Shown here: one piece after another, positions 35,404 to 43,343 of the stretch
How positions within the stretch are numbered: the stretch's first letter is position 1
Layout of the letters: each line of letters starts with the position of its first letter
Assembly: GCA_018053845.1 (NCBI GenBank)
Contig: JAGPKU010000010.1
Location: 1-51,297, forward strand
Origin: Syntrophobacterales bacterium
GTDB lineage: Bacteria > Desulfobacterota > Syntrophia > Syntrophales > UBA2192
Direction of reading: 5' to 3'
DNA: 51,297 nt
Made by a program: the position numbers and the translations under genes
Notes under the pieces: generated by a model
Told to the model about the DNA's origin: nothing
Database searches by the model: none
The model's input: only the letters and a program-made list of their open reading frames with translations

Positions 35404-35927
35404 ATGAGACGATCGGTTCTGAAAATGATAGAGGAGTTCAGGCTCCACTGGAAGCACTGCGTTTTGCAGAGCCTCTTCGCCACGGCGGCCGTGTTCGTGG
35501 TTCTCTGTTTCCTGAGCCTGCGGGACGCGGTGACCATCGCCTCCCTCGGGGCGTCGACGTTCATCGTGTTCGCCATGCCCGACAGCGTCACGGCCAAGCC
35601 GCGAAACGTCATCGGCGGGCACCTCGTCGGGCTCTTCTGGGGGTTCGTGTTTTCCCTCGTTGACCATGTCGCCGTGCGCGCAAGCCTCGCATGCTACGCC
35701 CTGGACGTGGGGCTGTCGATCTTCACCCTGGTCGCGACCGACACCGAGCACCCCCCGCGGGGGGCACCGCTCTCGGGGTGGCCATCACGGGCATCTCCCC
35801 GAGCGTGCTGGCGTCGGTCGTCCTGGGGATCGTCCTGCTTCCCCTGATCCCCCGGTTCTTCAAGCCCTGGCTGCGGGATCTGACGTCACAAAGAAGGGTC
35901 TGCGTGCTGAAGTGCCCGAGTGCGTGA
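35404..35927 (+). pseudogene. HPP family membrane protein, reading frame broken by a one-base shift
   Basis: The first frame, from ATG 35404, gives three to four helices with MIEEFRLHWKHCVLQSLF, GASTFIVFAMPDS and VIGGHLVGLFWG and reaches TDTEHPP, then turns into nonsense. The family continues HPPA-x2-TALGVAITG, and exactly this (AGGTALGVAITG, then SPSVLASVVLGIVLLPL) is read one base back from the run of six C at 35751-35756. Joined, the product has about 174 residues, a normal HPP length. Either one C was lost (mutation or sequencing error), or the ribosome slips -1 on C_CCC_CCG. The HPP family is thought to include nitrite or ion transport proteins. Divergent from the kinase-like gene. Confidence 0.75.
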
Positions 35928-35940
35928 GGGAAGAAAAGAA

Positions 35941-35986
35941 AATCCCCCTTTCCTCCCCCTTTGCAAAAGGGGGATAGAGGGGGATT
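35941..35986. repeat. Palindromic repeat, also a possible two-way terminator
   Basis: A 46-base imperfect palindrome: outer arms AATCCCCC/GGGGGATT and inner arms TCCCCCTTT/AAAAGGGGGA. T-rich bases follow on both sides (TGTTTTG on plus, TTTTCTTTTC on minus). Elements of this form occur in many copies in other bacterial genomes, as I recall. It separates the convergent HPP and PhaC-like genes. Confidence 0.65.
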
Positions 35987-35993
35987 TGTTTTG

Positions 35994-36014
35994 CAGCCTG
36001 CTGCCTGTAGCCTG
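35994..36014. repeat. Heptad array (NNGCCTG)x3
   Basis: Units CAGCCTG, CTGCCTG, TAGCCTG, directly downstream of the minus-strand PhaC-like gene. Confidence 0.65.
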
Positions 36015-36025
36015 CGCGAAGCGCG

Positions 36026-37807
36026 TCAGTCCGACTTGAAGAAGTCGTTGACCAGCGCGAGGTACTCCGCCAGCAGCACTTTGCTCACGACGAAGATGTG
36101 GCCCGCGTTCTTCTCGATGAGGCGGTTCAGCCCGCCGCGGGAGACGCCGATGTTCTTCCCGATCTCGCCCCAGAGTTCGCAGGAGACGCAGGAGCCCGTC
36201 GGCGCGATGGGGTCGCGGGTGCCGCGGTAGCAGAAGATGAGGACGCCGGCCTCGTCCAGGGCGCCCATCCGCACGGGCTTGCCGTCCAGGTCGGGGATCG
36301 AGGAGGGCAGGGCGTAGGTGCCCTCGACGAGCGCGTTGCCGAGGAAGAACCGGCTGATCCACTCCCGGTGCGCCCGGGCGGGGAACTTGGTGCCGTGGGT
36401 GAGCCAGTAGAGAAAGGGCGCCGAGTCCTCGATGGCGCCGGGCCGGTAGGCGCGTCCGTAGAAGCCCATCGACACGGTGTACTGCACGCCGGGCTGGATC
36501 TCGTTCATCCCCGCCTCGATGACGTGGGGCGGGATGTTCACCTCCCCGTAGAGCTCCTTCATGAGCAGGGGGTCGTACTCCTCGCGGATGACCTTGCGCA
36601 TGGCGGCATGTCCGCTGTCCCTGTCGTCGAATTTGACGGGGGTGGCCATGACGGCGATCTTCCAGATGTCCATGGGCTCGCCGCGGGCCATGCACTCCTC
36701 GGCCCGCCGCGCGAGGTAGGGCAGCATGAGGGTGCCCGCCATGCAGTAGGCCATGATGTAGACGGCGGCCCCGGGGTGTCGCTTCTGGATGATGTCAAGG
36801 TAGGCGTCGGGGACGGTCTTGCCGTAGAAGTCCAGCCCGAGGTTCGCCTCGGCGGGGCCCGGGTCGCCGTGGTCCACGAGATAGACGTGGTAGCCCTCCC
36901 GGAGCATTCCTTCGACGACGGATTTCCCCTGGGCCAGGTCGAAGATCTCGGGCTTGTTGATCATCGGCGTGGCGAGGTAGACGACCTTGCCGTTCGGCTC
37001 CGTCCCCTTCGGCAGGGGGTAGTGACGCAGGGTCACCGAGTGCAGCCGTGAGCCCTTGATCACCTCGTAGGGCATGCAGCCGATCCTGCCGCCCATGAAG
37101 CGATCGGAGAAATCGCGGATGTCGAAGGCGTTGTGGCGCCACAGGGCCTCGATGCGGGCGCGCCCCTCTTCCAGCCAGGTGCCGAGGGACATCCCGTCGC
37201 TGCCGTCGGGGTTCTTCTTCATGAAGGGCATGTCGTCGATGGGCTGCTCCGTGATGAGCACCACGAGCGACTTCAGGAGGTCCTTCATGGCTTTGAGGCG
37301 CGTCAGACCCAGCGAATTGTAGGAGAGCTCGAGCCATCGGAACTCCTTCATGCAGTTTCGCAGGAGCTGCTTGCCCTCCTCCGACGTGGAGACCTCCAGC
37401 GCGACGCGCGGATCGAATTTCCCGTTGCGCATGAAGCAGCCGCACAGGTTGTACAGGAGCCTGGCGTAGGTCTGGTAGATCCAGCTGTTCATCTCGGCGA
37501 AGGCGTCGGGGTTGCGCCCCGCCCTCGTGGCGATACGGGCCTGCGTCTTGATGGGGCCCGTCAGGGTGGCTTCGATGAGATGGGCCTGCCAGCCCGCCAG
37601 AGCGGCCAGGGGCCCGAAAAGCAGCGGCTGGCCCGCCATGGTCTTCAGAAGCTCCCGGTACAGGAAGAGGGACCGGATCTGGCCTCCCGCCAGCTTGCTC
37701 TTCCAGGGCATGGCCGATGTGTACCCCTCCACGTTGTCGGCCGGCGTGCGGCCGACGAGGGAAAGAAGCTCTCGGGCCGATATCCTCTCCGCGCTCTTTT
37801 TCTTCAT
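36026..37807 (-). CDS. PhaC-like polyhydroxyalkanoate synthase homologue with altered box
   Basis: The 593-residue protein has the size of class I PHA synthases: an N-terminal region of about 250 residues followed by an alpha/beta-hydrolase domain. The nucleophile box reads AYCMAGT (Cys355) where synthases have GxCxGG. The other triad residues are Asp532 (RGTRDPIAP) and His570 (NAGHIFVV). ATPMINKPEIFDL and VYLVDHGDPGPAEANLGLDF near residues 283-330 are in the style of PhaC. AAGGAG precedes the ATG by eight bases. It lies outside the main pha operon and may polymerise other monomers or act as a thioesterase or hydrolase. Confidence 0.82.
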   Translation of the reverse strand: MKKKSAERISARELLSLVGRTPADNVEGYTSAMPWKSKLAGGQIRSLFLYRELLKTMAGQPLLFGPLAALAGWQAHLIEATLTGPIKTQARIATRAGRNPDAFAEMNSWIYQTYARLLYNLCGCFMRNGKFDPRVALEVSTSEEGKQLLRNCMKEFRWLELSYNSLGLTRLKAMKDLLKSLVVLITEQPIDDMPFMKKNPDGSDGMSLGTWLEEGRARIEALWRHNAFDIRDFSDRFMGGRIGCMPYEVIKGSRLHSVTLRHYPLPKGTEPNGKVVYLATPMINKPEIFDLAQGKSVVEGMLREGYHVYLVDHGDPGPAEANLGLDFYGKTVPDAYLDIIQKRHPGAAVYIMAYCMAGTLMLPYLARRAEECMARGEPMDIWKIAVMATPVKFDDRDSGHAAMRKVIREEYDPLLMKELYGEVNIPPHVIEAGMNEIQPGVQYTVSMGFYGRAYRPGAIEDSAPFLYWLTHGTKFPARAHREWISRFFLGNALVEGTYALPSSIPDLDGKPVRMGALDEAGVLIFCYRGTRDPIAPTGSCVSCELWGEIGKNIGVSRGGLNRLIEKNAGHIFVVSKVLLAEYLALVNDFFKSD

Positions 37808-37911
37808 GGGGCTGCTCCTTGCAGGTCAGCGTGCGGGCCTTTCACGGGCCAGGGCCTCGTCACGGGATCCGAGCTCCGGGACGAAGGACAGACTGCCGTT
37901 AACCCTTCCAT

Positions 37912-37965
37912 GCAAAAGCCCGACCAACCCGGGCCGTTCACGGCGGCTTCACGGTCGGGCGGGCG
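37912..37965 (-). terminator. Possible terminator of the methyltransferase gene
   Basis: On the minus strand CCCGACC, an inner GCCG-TGAA-CGGC hairpin, then GGTCGGGCTTTTG. The stem begins within the last codons of the methyltransferase gene. The long inner loop makes it doubtful. Confidence 0.35.
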
Positions 37966-38827
37966 GACGGACAGGCGTTTTCCGCGATTCATTCCCGGCA
38001 AAAAGAAGGTGGACGATCCGGTTGCCCAGGACGGACATCGCCTGGGGGGGGAAGAAGTTCAGCCATCCCCAGCGCTCGCGGTGGTGCTCCAGGACGTTGC
38101 TCTCGCCCAGGACCTGCAGGCCGCAGCCCCAGGTCTCCATTTCCCGGCAGTCGCTCAGGGCCCAGCGGAACTCGAGGCTGCCCTGCGCGATTCGGGACAG
38201 GCAGGGGTCGTAGCGGCCCATGCCGAGGGCGCAGGGGGCAAGCATCTCGAGCAGCATCTGCGCCCCCGGGAAACGCGCCGAGATGTGCCCGAAGACGGAA
38301 CGGACCTCCTCCTCGGGGAAGTACATGAAGAGCCCCTCGGCGAGAATCAGGACGGGTTGCCTACCGGGTGCGATGGGACCGAACGTGGCGGGGTCCGTCA
38401 CCGATCCGGCGATGCAGCGGTAGCGCTTTGTTTCGCGGAAAAAGATCCGGCGCAGGGCGACGACCTCCGGCAGGTCGACTTCGAACCAGCGGATGCTCCC
38501 GTTGTCGAGGCGGGAAAACCGGGTGCTCAGGCCTGCCCCGAGGTTGATCACGACGGCCCGGGGATGCCCGCGGATGAAGGCCGCCGTCGCCTCGTCGAGC
38601 AGTTTCGTGCGGACGGCGATTCCCGTCTGGGTCATCCAGGCCCCCTCGAATTTGGAGAAGTCGTAATCGAGATTCTCGCAGATCTCCAGGGCGATCGGGT
38701 CCCGGACGATCGCGTCGGGACGTCGGGTCTCGACCGCGCGGGCCCAGAGGGGGATCAGCAGGGTCTCGCAGACCCCGGTGAGCCGGACGGGCTCTTTCCA
38801 AGGCCGGTGAAGGATTGCCGGTTTCAT
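37949..38827 (-). CDS. Leucine carboxyl methyltransferase-like SAM-dependent methyltransferase
   Basis: The 292-residue protein matches the LCM/PPM-type class I methyltransferases of bacteria: an early SAM-side Arg-Asp element (VRDPIALEI), the glycine motif VVINLGAGLSTRFSRL (93-106), the acidic ribose-binding FEVDLPEV (115-122) and VLILAEGLFMYFPEEEV further on. The natural substrates of bacterial members are mostly unknown; polyketide or small-acid O-methylation are options. No good ribosome site is seen before the ATG at 38827. It is followed by the PhaC-like gene on the same strand 141 bases on. Confidence 0.82.
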   Translation of the reverse strand: MKPAILHRPWKEPVRLTGVCETLLIPLWARAVETRRPDAIVRDPIALEICENLDYDFSKFEGAWMTQTGIAVRTKLLDEATAAFIRGHPRAVVINLGAGLSTRFSRLDNGSIRWFEVDLPEVVALRRIFFRETKRYRCIAGSVTDPATFGPIAPGRQPVLILAEGLFMYFPEEEVRSVFGHISARFPGAQMLLEMLAPCALGMGRYDPCLSRIAQGSLEFRWALSDCREMETWGCGLQVLGESNVLEHHRERWGWLNFFPPQAMSVLGNRIVHLLFAGNESRKTPVRPPARP

Positions 38828-39062
38828 GATGCTCGGTGCCGGTAGTCCGGAATCGGGTTGGGTCCGGGGTTGACCGCTGAATGGGTCCGAAGGGTCGGAC
38901 CGGCCTCAACTGCATCCGGGGCATGCGCCCCGTCTTGTCGCGTCGCGTCCTGCCGCAGGTCGAAGGGTCGGTCGGAGAGCTGTCCGCAAGAGGATGTCGG
39001 ATAACCAGTTCTTATCTAACACGATTCTTCGATACAAGCAAGACGTTGTAACGCAGGCAAAA

Positions 39063-39088
39063 GGCCCCCGCAGACACTCCGGGGGGCC
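39063..39088 (-). terminator. Terminator of the pha operon
   Basis: On the minus strand GGCCCCC-x-...-GGGGGCC closes a stem of seven to eight G-C pairs around an 11-base loop, followed by TTTTGCC. It lies 34 bases behind the stop of the maoC-like gene. Confidence 0.7.
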
Positions 39089-39121
39089 GGGAGAGAGGCA
39101 CGGAAATGGTTGTTGCGCCGG

Positions 39122-39550
39122 TTACTTCTTCGCCGCCTTGGGCGCCATGATCACGGCTTCCCCATCCACGAGGAGGGTGCCGTCCTGGTTGACGCAGGTC
39201 GTCCGGAGCTTCACGCGGTTTTTCTCCGCCAGCTTTTCCGTCACCTCCACGCGGGCCGTCACGGTGTCGCCGATCCGGACGGGGGCCTTGAACTCCATGG
39301 TCTGGCTCAGGTAGATGGTCCCGGGGCCGGGCAGCTTCATGGCGAGGACGGCCGAGATGAAGCCCGCCGAAAGCATCCCGTGGGCGATCCGGCCCTTGAA
39401 GAAGGTGTTCTTCGCGTAGGCCTCGTTGACGTGGGCCGGGTTGAAGTCCCCCGTGATCCCGGCAAAGAGGTAGACATCGGTCTCGGTTACGGTCTTGGCC
39501 GTCTCCGCCGCATCGCCGACATTCATCTCGTCAATCGTCTTCCCGATCAT
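39122..39550 (-). CDS. phaJ: (R)-specific enoyl-CoA hydratase, MaoC/PhaJ type
   Basis: The 142-residue hot-dog-fold protein has the hydratase-2 signature GDFNPAHVNEAYA with Asp35 and His40 at the same five-residue spacing as in Aeromonas PhaJ, and FKGRIAHGMLSAGFIS after it. It turns trans-2-enoyl-CoA from beta-oxidation into (R)-3-hydroxyacyl-CoA, the monomer for PHA synthase. GGGGGG lies close to the ATG. It is the last gene of the pha operon, behind the GAF protein by 67 bases, and a terminator follows. Naming it PhaJ rests on motif and context; a general MaoC dehydratase is the alternative. Confidence 0.85.
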   Translation of the reverse strand: MIGKTIDEMNVGDAAETAKTVTETDVYLFAGITGDFNPAHVNEAYAKNTFFKGRIAHGMLSAGFISAVLAMKLPGPGTIYLSQTMEFKAPVRIGDTVTARVEVTEKLAEKNRVKLRTTCVNQDGTLLVDGEAVIMAPKAAKK

Positions 39551-39578
39551 CGTTCCCCCCTTTGGTCTCTTTTTCCTT

Positions 39579-39606
39579 GAGCCTGATGCCTGATGCCTGT
39601 GACCTG
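39579..39606. repeat. Heptad array (NNGCCTG)x4
   Basis: Units GAGCCTG, ATGCCTG, ATGCCTG, TGACCTG, between the GAF gene stop and the phaJ ATG, inside the pha transcript. Confidence 0.65.
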
Positions 39607-39617
39607 CGGCGCAGCCG

Positions 39618-40655
39618 CTAGAACCAGCTCTTGAAGATCCAGACGTTCTCGCGCAGATCCTTCACGTCGTCCCTCAGCATCGCCATCAGCTGCATGTTCT
39701 GGATGGCCACGCCGCCCATGTAGGCGATGGCGTTGACGAACTGGATCTCGTCGTCCGTGAAATCCCGGGGCACGGCGCTGTAGAGCCGAAGCACGCCGAT
39801 GACCTCTTCGCGGGACTTGATGGGCACGCTGAGGATCGTGACGATGCCCTCTTCCTTCTTCTCCTTGCGGTACTGGACGCCGGCGTCGGTGGCGGCATCC
39901 TTCACCACCACGGGTTTCCCCTGGAGGGCCTGGGCGATGCTCTTCTCCGCCGAGATGGGGCCCTTCTTGAGGTACTTCTCGGAGAGGCCGTAGCTGGCGG
40001 CGAGCCGCAGCGTCACGCGGTTCTCGTCCAGCAGGCGGATCGTGGCCGCCTTTACGGAGAGGGCCTTGGCCACATCCTCCGTGAGCGTCTGCAGGATCGT
40101 CTTGATGTCCGTGCTTGCCGTGATGCTGGCCGCCATGCCGAGGAAGATCCGCGTAGTGTTCCGCAGCTTCTCGATCAGGCAGGCCTTCTGGATCGCCATG
40201 CCGCCCTGCTCGGCGAGCACCGTGAGAAACTCGATCTCCGTCTCCGAGAAGTCCCGGATGTCGGCCGTGTAGAGCGTCAGGCACCCGATCACGTCATCCT
40301 CGGACTGGACGGGGACGACCAGGATGGAGCCGATCCCTTCCTTGACCTTGGACTCCCGGTTCTGGACGCGCTCGTCGTTCTGGGCGTCCCGGTAGTGGAT
40401 GAACCCTTCCTTCTTCAGCAGCTTCATCGTCGGCGCCATGCGGCTCGGCGCGGCGTGCATGTAATTTTTTGAAAGCCCCGTCTGCGCCGCGGCGATGTAC
40501 TGGTCTTCCGCCTCGTCAGAGGCCAGGAACAGGCAGGCCGCCTTGGCCTTCATCGTGTCGACGGCGGACTGCACGATCATCTCCAGGAGCTTGTCCCGTT
40601 CGATCGTCGTTCCCAGGGCCCTGCCGACCTTGCTGATTGCCTTGATGTAGTCCAT
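39618..40655 (-). CDS. Tandem GAF-domain protein in the pha operon
   Basis: The 345-residue product consists of two GAF domains (about 18-160 and 185-330) with no output domain. Each ends in the same style: GIGSILVVPVQSEDDVIGCLTLY and GIVTILSVPIKSREEVIGVLRLY, then an Asp-Phe-x3-Glu-Ile helix, so the halves are an internal duplication. GAF domains bind small ligands or join protein partners. GGGAGA lies before the ATG, which is 21 bases after the phaC stop. Its fixed place between phaC and phaJ suggests that it senses something relevant to PHA storage, or scaffolds granule proteins; this is inference. Confidence 0.85.
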   Translation of the reverse strand: MDYIKAISKVGRALGTTIERDKLLEMIVQSAVDTMKAKAACLFLASDEAEDQYIAAAQTGLSKNYMHAAPSRMAPTMKLLKKEGFIHYRDAQNDERVQNRESKVKEGIGSILVVPVQSEDDVIGCLTLYTADIRDFSETEIEFLTVLAEQGGMAIQKACLIEKLRNTTRIFLGMAASITASTDIKTILQTLTEDVAKALSVKAATIRLLDENRVTLRLAASYGLSEKYLKKGPISAEKSIAQALQGKPVVVKDAATDAGVQYRKEKKEEGIVTILSVPIKSREEVIGVLRLYSAVPRDFTDDEIQFVNAIAYMGGVAIQNMQLMAMLRDDVKDLRENVWIFKSWF

Positions 40656-40676
40656 GGTCTTTCTCCCTTTCCGGGG

Positions 40677-41870
40677 TTAGTCCCCTTCGGCCGTCGCCCC
40701 GGCCTTTTTCTTCCTGGAGGCGGTCTTCTTCGTGTCGCCGTTCACCGGCTCGGGCGCCTCGTCGCGCTCCGTGAGCCATCGGATGATCTTCGGGCCGAAC
40801 TGTCTCTGCGTCTTGGAACTCACGTAGATGCCGATGTGGCCCGTGTCGAGGCAGAGGTCCTCCTTGTCGGTGCTGCCGATCTTGCTCGTGATCTGGTCGC
40901 AGGCCGCGGGCGGCACGAGGTGATCGTACTTGCCGTAGATGTTGAGCACGGGCATGGTGATGTTCTTCAGGTCCACCTTCTTGCCCCCGAGAACCAGCTC
41001 GTTCTTGATGAGCCGGTTTTCCCGGAACATCCACTGGATGAATTCGCGGAAGGCCTCGCCCGGCAGATCGGGGCTGTCGAAGATCCAGCGCTCCATGCGG
41101 ACGAAGTTCTCCACGAAGTCCTTGTTGTGGATGTTCTCCAGAAACCCCACGTACTTGTCGATCATGAGCCGCGCCGGGTTCAGGAGAAGGAACCCAAGGT
41201 TCATGATGTCGCCGGGGATGTTTCCGTAGGAGGCCACCAGCTTGTCGGGGTCCAGCGAGCGGGCCCAGACGTTGAGCAGCCCCGCGTCGTGGTCGAAGTT
41301 CGTCGGCGTGACCGTGAGCACCAGGTTCTTGACCTTCTCCGGGTGCAGCGCGGCGTAGATGACGCTCATCGTCCCGCCCTGGCAGATCGCCATGATGTTG
41401 AGACGATCCAGGCCGTGCTTCTCCAGGATGAAATCCACGGCGCCGTCGATGTAGCCGTTGATGTGATCGTCGAGGTTCAGGAACCGGTCCTTGCGGGTCG
41501 GGTAGCCCCAGTCGAGCATGTAGATGTCGAGGCCCGCGTTGAGGAAGGTCTCCACGACGCTGCGGCCCGGCTGCAGGTCGAGCATCGTCTCCCGGTTGAC
41601 CTGGGCATAGACGATGAAGAGCGGCGTCTTGAGCGAGGGTTCCGTCCTGGGGTGGTAGTGCTTCAGCTTGACGCGGTCCTCCTGCCAGACGACGTCATAG
41701 GGGGTGACGGCGATTTCCGTCTCCAGCGGGCTCAGGAGAACCTCCCTGGCCTTCCGGAGCTGGTCGTAGAACTTCGCCGTGTCGCCGGCCACCCGGGCCG
41801 CGATCAGATCGGCGGCCATGACGTAGGGGGCCATCATTTCGGAGAGGCGGGCTTTCTTGTCACTTCCCAT
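40677..41870 (-). CDS. phaC: Class III polyhydroxyalkanoate synthase, catalytic subunit
   Basis: The 397-residue enzyme polymerises (R)-3-hydroxyacyl-CoA into PHA at the granule surface together with PhaE. Its triad is Cys163 (AICQGGT), Asp316 (YGKYDHLVPP) and His345 (DTGHIGIYVS). The spacings of 153 and 29 residues are those of Allochromatium PhaC (Cys149, Asp302, His331), and the length suits class III. YMLDWGYPTRKDRFLNLDDH near residue 120 is also typical. The C-terminus ends in a Lys-rich tail beyond the usual length. Its start overlaps the phaE stop by 11 bases, so the two subunits are translationally coupled. Confidence 0.95.
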   Translation of the reverse strand: MGSDKKARLSEMMAPYVMAADLIAARVAGDTAKFYDQLRKAREVLLSPLETEIAVTPYDVVWQEDRVKLKHYHPRTEPSLKTPLFIVYAQVNRETMLDLQPGRSVVETFLNAGLDIYMLDWGYPTRKDRFLNLDDHINGYIDGAVDFILEKHGLDRLNIMAICQGGTMSVIYAALHPEKVKNLVLTVTPTNFDHDAGLLNVWARSLDPDKLVASYGNIPGDIMNLGFLLLNPARLMIDKYVGFLENIHNKDFVENFVRMERWIFDSPDLPGEAFREFIQWMFRENRLIKNELVLGGKKVDLKNITMPVLNIYGKYDHLVPPAACDQITSKIGSTDKEDLCLDTGHIGIYVSSKTQRQFGPKIIRWLTERDEAPEPVNGDTKKTASRKKKAGATAEGD

Positions 41871-42768
41871 TTCGTTTCACCTTCCTCTCGAGCTCCTTCA
41901 CCCGCTTTTTCAGGGTGTGCAGGTCGCGGTACAGCTCGTCCATGTCGCGGTTGGTGGGGATGGGCAGGTTCTGCAGCAGGTCCATGAAGAACTCCGCACG
42001 GGCCGCGCGGTAGTCGTGCAGGCAGTTGAGGGTCTCCGTCAGGGTGTTCATGTAGTCGTCGGAGCGCAGCAGGGCCATGTAGTGGTCTTCGAGCTTCTGG
42101 ATCCAGAGCTGGTAGAGGGCCCTGGAGTCCTTGACGGCGGCCTTGCCCTCCTTCTCCATCTTGGCGATCTCTTCCTGGACGGCGTAGTAGGCTTTCTCGA
42201 CGGGGATCATGAGCAGCTGGATGAACTCCGTCAGGGCCGACTGGTAGTCCGAGGCCTTCTCGACGGCCTTGTTGAACCGTTCCTGGTAGTAACGGTTGAT
42301 GCCCAGCTGGGGGATGTTGAGGATCTTCCGGAAATCCTCCGCCTGGGCTTCGTAGAAGGTCTTCGTCATCTGCTTGACGAACTCGGCCATGTTCTCGGGC
42401 TCGCCGGCGGCCGTTGCGCCCGTCATCTCCGCCCACTGCTTTTCGAGTTTGACGGCGTACATCCAGAAGGGCTGCATCACCTTCAGCATCAGGTCCGGGA
42501 CGGATTTGGCGGCCTGGATGTCCCCGGGCCCCGGCAGTCCGGCAGCGGAGGACAGGGCCTGGAAGAACTCGAAGAGGCCCTTGGCGATCTCGTCGGGACC
42601 CGGCGCCTTCGTCTCCCCGCCGGCGTCTGCCGGCACGGCGCCGAGAGGGGCCTGCCAGGCCTGGGCCGTCCGCTTCAAGGCCTCTTCCCACGCCGCGGCC
42701 TGGCTCTGGACCCAGTCTGCGAACACGACGCTCTGTGCGCTCTCCGGTGTCTTCTCCTTTTCGGTCAT
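41860..42768 (-). CDS. phaE: Class III polyhydroxyalkanoate synthase, PhaE subunit
   Basis: The 302-residue, mostly helical protein lies directly upstream of class III phaC and overlaps it. The C-terminal third has the PhaE pattern: SALTEFIQLLMIPVEKAYY, an Arg-Asp-region DDYMNTLTETLNCLHDYRAARAEF written here in parts as DDYMNTL and NCLHDYRAA, then LPIPTNRDMDELYRDLHTLK and a terminal basic coiled coil. PhaE is required for activity of PhaC and has no catalytic residues. GAGAGGGTAGG precedes the ATG. The upstream gene, three bases away, is a shorter protein of similar character. Confidence 0.9.
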   Translation of the reverse strand: MTEKEKTPESAQSVVFADWVQSQAAAWEEALKRTAQAWQAPLGAVPADAGGETKAPGPDEIAKGLFEFFQALSSAAGLPGPGDIQAAKSVPDLMLKVMQPFWMYAVKLEKQWAEMTGATAAGEPENMAEFVKQMTKTFYEAQAEDFRKILNIPQLGINRYYQERFNKAVEKASDYQSALTEFIQLLMIPVEKAYYAVQEEIAKMEKEGKAAVKDSRALYQLWIQKLEDHYMALLRSDDYMNTLTETLNCLHDYRAARAEFFMDLLQNLPIPTNRDMDELYRDLHTLKKRVKELERKVKRNGK

Positions 42769-42771
42769 GGC

Positions 42772-43302
42772 CTACCCTCTCTTTTTCGACGCTTCGGCGT
42801 CGTGGTGTTCCGACGGCTTCCGGCCCGGCTTCCGGGACTCGTAGAGCTTCCCGTAGGAGGCCATCAGGGCCTGGAACTGCTCGGCCTGCTTCTGCATGAG
42901 CCCCTCGAAGCCCTTGACGATCTCGGAGGGGTCCGCTTCCTTGACGCCGGGCCTCTTCTTCGTCTTTCGCAGGGATTCCTCGAGCTCCTCGACCTTCTTT
43001 TTCAGGGCCTCGTGCTCCCTGGCGAGCGCCTCGTAGTCCTCCCGGGGGACCATGCCCATGAGACCGATGAATTCCTGGTAGGACTGCACGAAGTCCTCGG
43101 CGGCCTTTTTCCACATCTCGGCGTACGGGGCGGCGGGGTCGGGGTTCCGGTCGAGGCCGTAGAATTTCTGGAAGAGGGCGAGCTGCTGCTCGAAGGTCTT
43201 GAGGCCCTCGCCGGCCAGGCGGCTCAGGGTCTCCATCTGCTCCTGGCCCTTGGCGGCGCTGAGCAGAACGTTTCCCCAGAACTCGAGGAATTTCCTGTCC
43301 AT
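42772..43302 (-). CDS. PhaE-like / phasin-like coiled-coil protein
   Basis: The 176-residue product begins MDRKFLEFWGNVLLSAAKGQ and is helical throughout, with a long charged coiled coil (about residues 95-125) and a basic C-terminus. In the middle, KKAAEDFVQSYQEFIGLMGMVPREDYEALAREHE recalls the PhaE/PhaP style in fragments such as VQSYQEFIGLMGMVP. So it may be a granule-binding protein or a second, short synthase partner, possibly for the PhaC-like protein encoded just upstream. The ATG at 43302 is set by AAAGGAGGG. Three bases separate it from phaE. Confidence 0.7.
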   Translation of the reverse strand: MDRKFLEFWGNVLLSAAKGQEQMETLSRLAGEGLKTFEQQLALFQKFYGLDRNPDPAAPYAEMWKKAAEDFVQSYQEFIGLMGMVPREDYEALAREHEALKKKVEELEESLRKTKKRPGVKEADPSEIVKGFEGLMQKQAEQFQALMASYGKLYESRKPGRKPSEHHDAEASKKRG

Positions 43303-43343
43303 GGGGCGGTCCCTCCTTTGCCGGTCAGCGGCCGGGCCCGGGT

